Source: an uncultured Bacteroidales bacterium
Lineage (GTDB): Bacteria > Bacteroidota > Bacteroidia > Bacteroidales > UBA932
Assembly (NCBI GenBank): GCA_947253655.1
Contig: CAMYAE010000008.1
Span: 16,390 to 80,389 of the forward strand
DNA length: 64,000 nt
Direction of reading: 5' to 3'
Below are positions 24,953 to 32,505 of this stretch, in pieces; position 1 is the first letter of the stretch, and every line of letters begins with the position of its first letter. The translations under genes were made by a program, and so were the position numbers. The notes under the pieces were generated by a model that saw only the letters and a program-made list of their open reading frames with translations, made no database searches and was not told where the DNA came from.

Positions 24953-27037
24953 ATGATTAGAAAATCAATCATCTGTAAAATACTCAGTCTGGCCGGCTGT
25001 ATGATTTTATCTGTATCGTGTGCCAATAAGGTCAGTGTGACTTGGACTGAAGGAGAAGTAAATCCTGAAACAGGACTTGCATCTCACACATTGATAGTGA
25101 AGAATGCTCCGGAGGGCTTGGACTGGTCTGTATGGATGGCATCCAATTATATCGAGCCTGGCTTTGTGGAAGGCTCCGAGGGAACGATAAAAAAGTATGG
25201 CGGATGCCTTTATAAAATGACTCCTATCAGCCGCACGGGAAAGGATTTAGTAGTGAAATATACAGACATTCCCCTAAAGCGTCACAGTTGGGCTCCGGAA
25301 GGCCTGACCCTTGAACATAGCGGGAAAGCAGTTGCTCTGGATGTTAAATATGAGTTCCTGCCTGCAGAGCAGGTCCCGGATTTTCCTTATAATCAGGTCA
25401 GTGTTAATGTATGGGATATGATACCGTCTCTTAAGAGTATCTCTCCTTCGGAGGGAACTACAGTTGTTACCGAGATGCCGGAAATTGAGATGATACCTGA
25501 AAGTAAGGCAGGCTGGTATAAGATTGTACTTGATGGAACTTGTAAGATCCGGGCTTCTGATGAAGACGGTGCATATTATGCGCAGGTTACCCTCGATAAC
25601 CTCAAGAGGAATGCCGGAGGAAATGAACTCCCGAATATGGTAATTGAAGACTGGCCGGATCTGGGATACCGAGGATTCATGCTTGATATATCCAGAAACT
25701 TTACAAATAAGGATAATATCCTTAAATTCATAGACCTTCTTGCCCATTACAAGGTCAATGTATTTCACCTCCATTTCGGTGATGACGAAGGTTGGAGAGT
25801 TGAAATCGAAGACCTCCCAGAACTTACGACTTATAGTGCGTATCACGAATTCCCTTACCAGAATGAGGCGGCGGAATATACCGAAGCAAACTATCTCATG
25901 CCGTCATATAATGGTAGCATAGATCCTAATGATATGTCTTCGACAGCCAATGGTCATCTTTCTAAAGAGGATTATATTGAAATCCTGAAATATGCTTGGG
26001 AGCGCCGCATAAGTGTCATTCCGGAATTTGATACTCCGGGACATTCGCGTGCCGCAGTAAAGGCAATGGAGAAATATGCAGAGCGTACCGGTGATGATTC
26101 ATATCTTCTTTCCGATCCGGAAGATAAGTCAGAGTATTGCTCAATCCAGTTCTATAGAGACAATGCAATCAATGTTGCAATGCCTTCCACCTATAAGTTC
26201 ATAGAGACTGTGTTTGACGCACTCATTGCATATCATTCTGAGGCGGGAGTTCCACTTCCTGCGATTCATGTCGGTGGTGATGAGGTCGCTCATGGAGCAT
26301 GGACCGGGTCGCCGGCATGTCAAAAGCTGATGAAGGAAAGAGGATGGACAGATATTGAGATGCTGAAGTCATATTACATTGAGAACGTATTGGATATAGC
26401 AGAATCAAGAGGCGTGAAGATTTCCGGATGGCAGGAGGTTGTAATGAATCTTGAACCTAAGGTATATGAGAGACTTAAGAAGAATATGTATTCTGTAAAC
26501 TTCTGGTATGCCGGTCAGGGCCTTGAGGAGTATCCGTACATCTATGCAAATGATGGCGTGCCTGTGGTGGTTTCCAATGTCGCCAACACATACATGGACT
26601 TTGCATATACCCCGGACAAGACTGAACGGGGGCATGACTGGGGCGGTTTTATCGATGAAAGACGCAGTTACTCGCTTCTACCGTATGATCTATACCGTTC
26701 TGTAAGGTGGGATGGCGATGGAAATATATGTGACATTGCAAATCTCTCGGAAGGAAAGACTCCTATTCAGGTTAAGGAGAATATTATAGGGGTGCAGGCC
26801 CAGCTCTGGACAGAGACTATCAGAAACTTTGACTATGTAACCTACTATGTATTCCCAAAAGTCTGTGGTGTCTTCGAAAGAGCATGGAACGCAGAGCCGG
26901 CTTGGGCAGGAACAAGGACTTCGGATGATCCGGCCTTTATGGAGGCTCTCGATAAATACTACAGCACTGTAGTGTCGCACGAAATGCCTTATTATGAGGC
27001 ACAGGGTATAGAATATCGTAAAAGAAAAAATTTATAG
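24953..27037 (+). CDS. Glycoside hydrolase family 20 beta-N-acetylhexosaminidase, lipoprotein
   Basis: A 694-residue lipoprotein (lipobox SVSC, Cys23) with an N-terminal non-catalytic region, a GH20b-type alpha/beta domain (YKIVLDGTCKIRASDEDGAYYAQVTL), and a TIM barrel with HLHFGDDEGWR, PEFDTPGHSRAA and AIHVGGDE. D443-E444 are the substrate-assisted catalytic pair. It removes terminal GlcNAc/GalNAc. I chose the ATG at 24953 (MIRKSIICK...), giving a proper signal peptide; the frame opens 8 codons earlier. It is separated from GH16 by a terminator and is followed after 13 bp by the GH2 gene, so GH20-GH2 form a sub-operon. Confidence 0.94.
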   Translation: MIRKSIICKILSLAGCMILSVSCANKVSVTWTEGEVNPETGLASHTLIVKNAPEGLDWSVWMASNYIEPGFVEGSEGTIKKYGGCLYKMTPISRTGKDLVVKYTDIPLKRHSWAPEGLTLEHSGKAVALDVKYEFLPAEQVPDFPYNQVSVNVWDMIPSLKSISPSEGTTVVTEMPEIEMIPESKAGWYKIVLDGTCKIRASDEDGAYYAQVTLDNLKRNAGGNELPNMVIEDWPDLGYRGFMLDISRNFTNKDNILKFIDLLAHYKVNVFHLHFGDDEGWRVEIEDLPELTTYSAYHEFPYQNEAAEYTEANYLMPSYNGSIDPNDMSSTANGHLSKEDYIEILKYAWERRISVIPEFDTPGHSRAAVKAMEKYAERTGDDSYLLSDPEDKSEYCSIQFYRDNAINVAMPSTYKFIETVFDALIAYHSEAGVPLPAIHVGGDEVAHGAWTGSPACQKLMKERGWTDIEMLKSYYIENVLDIAESRGVKISGWQEVVMNLEPKVYERLKKNMYSVNFWYAGQGLEEYPYIYANDGVPVVVSNVANTYMDFAYTPDKTERGHDWGGFIDERRSYSLLPYDLYRSVRWDGDGNICDIANLSEGKTPIQVKENIIGVQAQLWTETIRNFDYVTYYVFPKVCGVFERAWNAEPAWAGTRTSDDPAFMEALDKYYSTVVSHEMPYYEAQGIEYRKRKNL

Positions 27038-27050
27038 AATAGTATTCTGC

Positions 27051-29561
27051 ATGAAAAAGAATCTGATGTTGATTTTGTGCATGGTGGTTTTGTGTAGCTG
27101 TGCTGAAACTATATCGTTGAACAAGGGCGATGAGATTATATTAGATAAGTGGACTCTCAGACAAGAGGATTCCGGTAAGATATATGATGTTCAAGTGCCT
27201 TCAACAGTCGCCGGTGCTCTTTATGAAGCAGGCGTTTTACCTGAGAATATTCTTGAATGGGAGAATTATTTCGATATAGATAAAAGTGCCTTTGATAAGA
27301 CTTGGATATATAAGACAAAATTCGACCTTAATTTGAATGAAGGACAGCATTATAATCTGATTTTTGATGGTCTGAATTACTATGCCGACATCTTTGTCAA
27401 TGATGAGTGCATAGCGTCATCAGATACGACCTATGGAGTGTTCATCAAAAGAGAATATGACGTTACCTACATTCTTAAGGAAAAGAATACAATAGAAGTC
27501 CGTGTTCGCAGGGCTCAACCGGGTGACCTGAACATCGGTTTTGTGGACTGGAATCCAAGACCGCTCGATGAGAGCATGGGGATTACTCAGACTGTGAAAC
27601 TATGTGCATCAGGCTCTGTAAGTATTAAGGATGTGTATGTGATTCCGGATCTTGATATAGAGGCATTCGCAGAGGCAGACCTTGAAGTGCGTGTTACAAT
27701 GAAGAACAATCTTGTAGAGCCTTTCAAAGGCAATATCCTTCTTGATCTTCAGGAGAACGGCGTGTGCTCTGTTCCTGTAGAACTTGCAGCGGCTGAAGAG
27801 AAAATTGTTTCCGTTACTCCGGCCCAGGCTTCCAATCTGCATGTGGAAAATCCTCGGGTATGGTGGAGCCATGACCTTGGCAGTCCGGAGTTATATAATC
27901 TCAATGTTCAAGTGATGGCTGATGATGTTATTTCTGATAGCGAAGATGTAACATTTGGAATAAGAAAGATTGAAAGCCGCCTGAATGAATATGGCTACAG
28001 ACAGTTTACTCTTAACGGCAAGGATGTTCTTCTTAAAGGAGCAGGATGGACAGATGATATTTTCCTTAGAGATACACCTGAATCGCTTGAAAGGCAGGTG
28101 GAGTATGTCAAGGATATGAATATGAACCTTATCCGCTTCGAGAATATCTGGGGTAAGGATGATACAATCTACGACCTTTGCGACAGGCATGGTGTCCTTG
28201 CACTTGTGGGATGGAGCTGCCAATGGGAGTGGACAATTTATTGTGGTCTTCCTCAGGTAATTAATGTGGGATGTATTATTCAACCGAAGGAGATAAACCT
28301 TGCCGCAAGATATTTTGAGGATCAGGTGATAAGACTTCATAATCACGCCTCTGTAATCGCTTGGATGACAGGAAGTGATTGTGTGCCTACTCCGGAACTT
28401 GAAAAACGTTATCTGGAATCTTATGTAAAATATGACTATCGTCCATATATCAGCTCAGCCAAGAGTTTGAAGAGCGAATTCGCAGGCTGGTCCGGGACCA
28501 AGATGGCTGGCCCATATGAGTATATCGGTCCGGATTATTGGTATATTGACACCCGCTTTGGCGGAGCCTTTGGATTCAATACGGAGACAGGAATCGGAGC
28601 AAATATTCCACAGCTGGAGTCTTTGAAGAAGATGATTCCGGAAGATGAACTCTGGCCGTTGTCGCCTGCATGGGATCGCCATTGCACAACTTCGGGGGAT
28701 GGTATGAATTCCATGTCGGAGCTTACCCGTACTATCAACGATATCTATGGAGAGGCTTCCGGGCTTGAGGATTATGTTCGCAAGGCTCACGCTGTCGATT
28801 ATGATGCTACTCGTGCAATGTTTGAGGCTTTCCGAGTGAATACCCCTGTGTCAACAGGCATTGTCCAATGGATGCTCAATTCGGCATGGCCGTCTATTTA
28901 CTGGCAACAGTATGACTGGTATGGAGTGCCTGCTGCCGCATACTATGGTACAAAGAAAGGATGCGAGCAGATACAATTGATCTACAATTATAAAGACCAC
29001 AATGTGTATCTGGTTTATGATGGCAAAGAGTTAAAAGATGTTGTCGCTTCTGTTAAGGTATATGATGACAAGTCTGTTCTCCTATATGAGGATAACTGCA
29101 CATTGGGGACATCTTATCGTAACACTGTCAAGGCTTTTGACTTGAATAGATTTGCCGGTAGTCCGCATTTTATCTTCTTGGAAATTGCGGATACTGACGG
29201 AAGTCTCATTACAGACAATTTCTACTCAATAGGCGCAAATGCAAATAAATATGATTGGGACAATGAAGCATGGTTCCATAGCCCGATAACAGAGTATACG
29301 GATTTGCGGTTTGCATTCTCACAGCCAGAGGCGGAAGTAGAGATGGCAGTAGAAAACAGGGATGGTGCATATATTGTGACACTTTCCAATAAGTCCGATG
29401 TGGTTTCATACATGAACATCCTGAAAGCCAAGGATTCAGACGGAAATCTTGTTGTTCCTGCATACTGGAGTGATAACTTCTTCCCTCTGTTCCCAGGACA
29501 GACAAAGACAATATTCTGCCGCACAAAGGCTCAGAATGTCAAGTTTGAGGTAAGCAGATAA
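27051..29561 (+). CDS. Glycoside hydrolase family 2, exo-beta-D-glucosaminidase-like, lipoprotein
   Basis: An 836-residue lipoprotein (lipobox LCSC, Cys17) with a GH2 sugar-binding jelly-roll (VPSTVAGALYEAGVLPENI), Ig-like domain and TIM barrel. The usual GH2 Asn-Glu acid/base pair is replaced by Ser442-Asp443 in WMTGSDCVP, and the probable nucleophile is Glu512 in FNTETG. This Ser-Asp substitution, with GTKMAGPYEYIGPDYW and GGAFGFNTE, is the hallmark of the CsxA-like subfamily (exo-beta-glucosaminidases of actinomycetes). Beta-mannosidase or another hexosidase activity cannot be excluded. With the GH20 just upstream it would trim N-acetylated and free hexosamine ends in turn. Confidence 0.88.
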   Translation: MKKNLMLILCMVVLCSCAETISLNKGDEIILDKWTLRQEDSGKIYDVQVPSTVAGALYEAGVLPENILEWENYFDIDKSAFDKTWIYKTKFDLNLNEGQHYNLIFDGLNYYADIFVNDECIASSDTTYGVFIKREYDVTYILKEKNTIEVRVRRAQPGDLNIGFVDWNPRPLDESMGITQTVKLCASGSVSIKDVYVIPDLDIEAFAEADLEVRVTMKNNLVEPFKGNILLDLQENGVCSVPVELAAAEEKIVSVTPAQASNLHVENPRVWWSHDLGSPELYNLNVQVMADDVISDSEDVTFGIRKIESRLNEYGYRQFTLNGKDVLLKGAGWTDDIFLRDTPESLERQVEYVKDMNMNLIRFENIWGKDDTIYDLCDRHGVLALVGWSCQWEWTIYCGLPQVINVGCIIQPKEINLAARYFEDQVIRLHNHASVIAWMTGSDCVPTPELEKRYLESYVKYDYRPYISSAKSLKSEFAGWSGTKMAGPYEYIGPDYWYIDTRFGGAFGFNTETGIGANIPQLESLKKMIPEDELWPLSPAWDRHCTTSGDGMNSMSELTRTINDIYGEASGLEDYVRKAHAVDYDATRAMFEAFRVNTPVSTGIVQWMLNSAWPSIYWQQYDWYGVPAAAYYGTKKGCEQIQLIYNYKDHNVYLVYDGKELKDVVASVKVYDDKSVLLYEDNCTLGTSYRNTVKAFDLNRFAGSPHFIFLEIADTDGSLITDNFYSIGANANKYDWDNEAWFHSPITEYTDLRFAFSQPEAEVEMAVENRDGAYIVTLSNKSDVVSYMNILKAKDSDGNLVVPAYWSDNFFPLFPGQTKTIFCRTKAQNVKFEVSR

Positions 29562-29619
29562 TACCCTTATGGTATTTATGAAGAATGTTTCTTTGAATCA
29601 TTCTCAGCATCAGCCGTCC

Positions 29620-29708
29620 TGTCATCCCGAACGAAGTGAGGGATCTGCACAAACGCTTCCTCGTCCTCAACGCCGCAGATTATTACGGCCTGCGGCCCCA
29701 TAATGACA
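29620..29708. repeat. Dispersed intergenic repeat, copy 2 (A unit plus inverted B unit)
   Basis: Type A unit TGTCATCCCGAAC...GGGATCTGC at 29620-29648, then a short spacer and a type B unit GCAGATTATTACGG...CATAATGACA (29674-29708). A and the reverse complement of B share the frame TGTCAT-hairpin-ATCTGC, so the pair is an inverted doublet. It lies between the convergent ends of the PUL and the FISUMP gene and may help end transcription from both sides. Confidence 0.78.
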
Positions 29709-29722
29709 ATGAAAGGGTGCCG

Positions 29723-30739
29723 TTATCTGTCCTTGACGCAACGCACGGAAGCGGCAAAAGAAGCCTTGTCGGCACTGCCGACCATTACATCCGGGCTCTC
29801 CTTGTAAATATAGACATACTGTCCCTGCCCGTTAGCGGCCAAATCGGAAGACCAGAACGCCGCGTAAGAAAAAAAGCCGTTAAAATCATCGCTGCCTCTG
29901 CTCCTGACCGAAGCATACCCGGCAGGGATAGCGGAAAAACCGCTCTTGTTGGTAAGTTTGACATCCGGCCAGAACTCCCACATCCTCTTCCCGTTGAAAT
30001 AAGCGTCTGCCATAAGGCCGCCAGACGCACCTGTCAGAGCCGCTGCCGAAGATTTGCCTGAAACACTGCCACACAAAGCCTCCCAGTCCGTCATTGACGG
30101 CAAGCGCCAACCTGAAGGACAAACTTTCGCTGCTTCATCGCCTGTATAGAACATACCGACGACGTCAGCCATGGCATCACATGATTCAAAAGGCACGCCC
30201 GTTGCTTTATATGAAAAATTCTCTGCCATCCATAATGTGTTGCCTACAGCAATGTAAGAGAACTTTCTGCCGTCACGGGCATCGGTGTCATACATTATGT
30301 TCTCAGGCAAATCAAACGAAACGGATTTTTCGGGATCCACAATAGTAACCGAAGCAGCTCCTGAAGCGTTGTAATAGCCCTTAGCGAAAGCAGAGCAAGT
30401 AATAGAAATAGTACAGAGAGTGTCCGGAGCCACAAAAGTATATTTCCCGTCACCAGGCTTCCCCTCATATTTGACGGTGTCTTTCAAAGCCCCTTTCGGA
30501 GTGATGTTCCAAAAGTAGCCGAAATCCCCTCCGTCTTTACGATAGACTCCGGAAGGGGTCATCGTAAAAGAGTCGCCATGCCGGGCATAGGACGGAACGG
30601 AAAATCTGAGCTTTCCGCTGAAAGATGCGGATGTAGGTGTCTTATCATCCTTTTTCTTGCAGGCAAAAACAGCTATAGTCATAGCAAAAGCCGCAAACAA
30701 AAGAAAATATCTACGGTATTTCATATTGTCTTTATTCAT
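29723..30739 (-). CDS. Lipoprotein with Fibrobacter succinogenes major paralogous (FISUMP) domain
   Basis: A 338-residue lipoprotein: signal with FAC at residues 25-27 (Cys27) followed by KKKDD. The C-terminal half is a FISUMP domain: NTLWMAENF, CPSGWRLPSMTDWEAL, SGFSAIPAGYAS, FWSSD and a final SVRCVKD. The domain is common in surface lipoproteins of Bacteroidota and Fibrobacter; its function is unknown. An in-frame ATG five codons later (30724) is an equally good start. It faces the PUL across repeat copy 2 and diverges from apbE. Confidence 0.82.
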   Translation of the reverse strand: MNKDNMKYRRYFLLFAAFAMTIAVFACKKKDDKTPTSASFSGKLRFSVPSYARHGDSFTMTPSGVYRKDGGDFGYFWNITPKGALKDTVKYEGKPGDGKYTFVAPDTLCTISITCSAFAKGYYNASGAASVTIVDPEKSVSFDLPENIMYDTDARDGRKFSYIAVGNTLWMAENFSYKATGVPFESCDAMADVVGMFYTGDEAAKVCPSGWRLPSMTDWEALCGSVSGKSSAAALTGASGGLMADAYFNGKRMWEFWPDVKLTNKSGFSAIPAGYASVRSRGSDDFNGFFSYAAFWSSDLAANGQGQYVYIYKESPDVMVGSADKASFAASVRCVKDR

Positions 30740-30757
30740 ATAATTTTACAAATATCG

Positions 30758-30787
30758 GGATTTTAAATGTAAAATCCTTTAACTTTG
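30758..30787 (+). promoter_or_regulatory. Inverted repeat and -7 box upstream of apbE
   Basis: GGATTTTA (30758-30765) and TAAAATCC (30770-30777) form a perfect 8-bp inverted repeat with a 4-nt centre, ending 2 bp before a -7 box TAACTTTG (30780-30787). No TTTG is found 19 nt upstream, so the palindrome occupies the -33 region and could be an operator between the divergent FISUMP and apbE genes. Confidence 0.45.
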
Positions 30788-30804
30788 TACAAAAACATAG
30801 CCAG

Positions 30805-31869
30805 ATGAAACATATAACCTTCGCCTGCGGTATCGCGGCAATGCTGATAATGACGTGCTGCACGCCAAAAAGCAATTATATAGCAATATCAGGATACGCA
30901 CAGGGCGGCACATACACAATCAAGTTAAATCTCATCGGAGAAAATGGGGCCATTAATGAGAAACCCGAAAATATCAAACGGCAAATTGAATCCCTGCTTG
31001 AGGAAATAGATTTTACCCTGTCAGGCTACAACAAAAACTCTATGCTGAGCAAATTCAACCGGAATGAAAAGATATTCCCGAATAATATTTTCAAAGATAT
31101 CTATGCCCGCTCATATTCAATCTGGCAGGAAACAGACGGAGCCTTTGATGTGGCCGCCGGTCCGCTTTTCAATCTTTGGGGCTTCGGATTTACCAAAGAC
31201 TCATTACCTTCCGAAAATAAAATAATACTCGCAAAGCAATCCTGCGGAATGAGGAAATTGAAGCCGTCCATTGAAGAGGCCCTGAATCCCGACGGCAGCC
31301 TGAATCCTACAAATATGCTGAAGCTGCCTTCTGACCCGAAAGAAGATCTGACAACACCTGCGGAACTGAATTTCAATGCGATAGCACAAGGATACAGTTG
31401 TGACATAATCGCAAGGTACTTGTACTCAATCGGAGTAAAAGATATGTTAGTTGATATAGGGGAAATATATTGTGACGGGCTGAACCCTTCGGGACTTGCA
31501 TGGAACATAGCCGTGGACAACCCGATAGACGGGAACGAATCTCCCGGCAAAGACATAAAAGGCACTATCCGCTCCACCGGCGGTCCGTGCGGAATCGTAA
31601 CCTCCGGCAATTACAGAAAATTCTATATAAAGGACGGCAAGAAATACGCACACACCATAGATCCGAGAACCGGCTATCCCGTGTCACATAACCTGCTAAG
31701 TGCTACTATATTAGCCTCGGACGCAACTTCTGCGGACGCCTATGCCACCTACTGCATGGTAATCGGTCTGGAAGACTCCATAAAGTTTGTAGAAAGCAGA
31801 AGCGACATTGAGGGCTATTTCATATACGATGAAAACGGTACCTCCAAAATCTGGTCTTCAATTAAATAA
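30805..31869 (+). CDS. apbE: FAD:protein FMN transferase, lipoprotein
   Basis: ApbE attaches FMN covalently to Thr/Ser of target proteins such as NqrB/NqrC and RnfG/RnfD. The 354-residue protein has a lipoprotein signal (MTCC), YAQGGTYTIKL, SGYNKNSMLSKFN, GAFDVAAGPLFNLWGFG (about 115-131), LNFNAIAQGYSCD, DIGEIYCDG and the YAHTIDPRTGYPV segment with the flavin/metal-binding site. Length fits the family. No flavoprotein target lies in the window. It ends 9 bp before the convergent lolA-like gene. Confidence 0.93.
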   Translation: MKHITFACGIAAMLIMTCCTPKSNYIAISGYAQGGTYTIKLNLIGENGAINEKPENIKRQIESLLEEIDFTLSGYNKNSMLSKFNRNEKIFPNNIFKDIYARSYSIWQETDGAFDVAAGPLFNLWGFGFTKDSLPSENKIILAKQSCGMRKLKPSIEEALNPDGSLNPTNMLKLPSDPKEDLTTPAELNFNAIAQGYSCDIIARYLYSIGVKDMLVDIGEIYCDGLNPSGLAWNIAVDNPIDGNESPGKDIKGTIRSTGGPCGIVTSGNYRKFYIKDGKKYAHTIDPRTGYPVSHNLLSATILASDATSADAYATYCMVIGLEDSIKFVESRSDIEGYFIYDENGTSKIWSSIK

Positions 31870-31878
31870 GCTCTTCCC

Positions 31879-32493
31879 TTATCTCAAGTCAGTGATTATC
31901 CATGAGGAATCTAATGTGGCGGGGTCGAAGAAGAACCCGTCACCGGAAGTTTTCTTACCGAACTTCAAGTCCTTGATATTGAAATGGGTGACCGTACCGT
32001 CCTTGACGGTAATATTGGCAGCGACAGGGATATTGCCTCTGAAAAAGAGCTTGAGCCGCTTTAATTTTGAACTCGCAACCGGCTTAAGTTCTATCATAGT
32101 CATAGGCTTACCATCCACAAAAACCTCTTCGTTGTCAATTTCTTTAAAATTTTCTTCGAGCGAAGCCAACAGTAATGCAGGATATTCCACATAGTCACTG
32201 CAATCGCTTCCTACTGCATCGACTACTGCCTCCTTGGCAACGGAATCCATTGTCCACACGGACTTCCCGTCGCACCGTACATCCAGGCCGTCTCCGAGCA
32301 GAATAAAACTCGCATCTTGGACGACAACTTTTCCCTGGCCTTTCAATGGTACGGTACCGTTTGTGACATAATCATAGGAAAAAGACATTTGCGAAGCCGC
32401 CGCCCTTTCGGAGAATGACTTCAACGGATTACCGTTGTCCAAACCGGGGGACATCGGGAACATCAACAATATGATGATAGACAATAATATCAT
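31879..32493 (-). CDS. lolA: LolA-like outer-membrane lipoprotein carrier
   Basis: A 204-residue periplasmic protein with a short hydrophobic N-terminus and a LolA/LolB-like open beta-barrel pattern (MSFSYDYVTNGTVPLKGQGKV, FILLGDGLDVRCDGKSVWTMD). LolA ferries lipoproteins from the inner to the outer membrane. It lies 12 bp downstream of ftsK on the same strand, the usual ftsK-lolA order in Bacteroidota, which supports the call more than the rather diverged sequence does. The listed ATG gives an unusually short signal segment, but no better start is visible. Confidence 0.75.
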   Translation of the reverse strand: MILLSIIILLMFPMSPGLDNGNPLKSFSERAAASQMSFSYDYVTNGTVPLKGQGKVVVQDASFILLGDGLDVRCDGKSVWTMDSVAKEAVVDAVGSDCSDYVEYPALLLASLEENFKEIDNEEVFVDGKPMTMIELKPVASSKLKRLKLFFRGNIPVAANITVKDGTVTHFNIKDLKFGKKTSGDGFFFDPATLDSSWIITDLR

Positions 32494-32505
32494 AATAGGA
32501 AAGGA

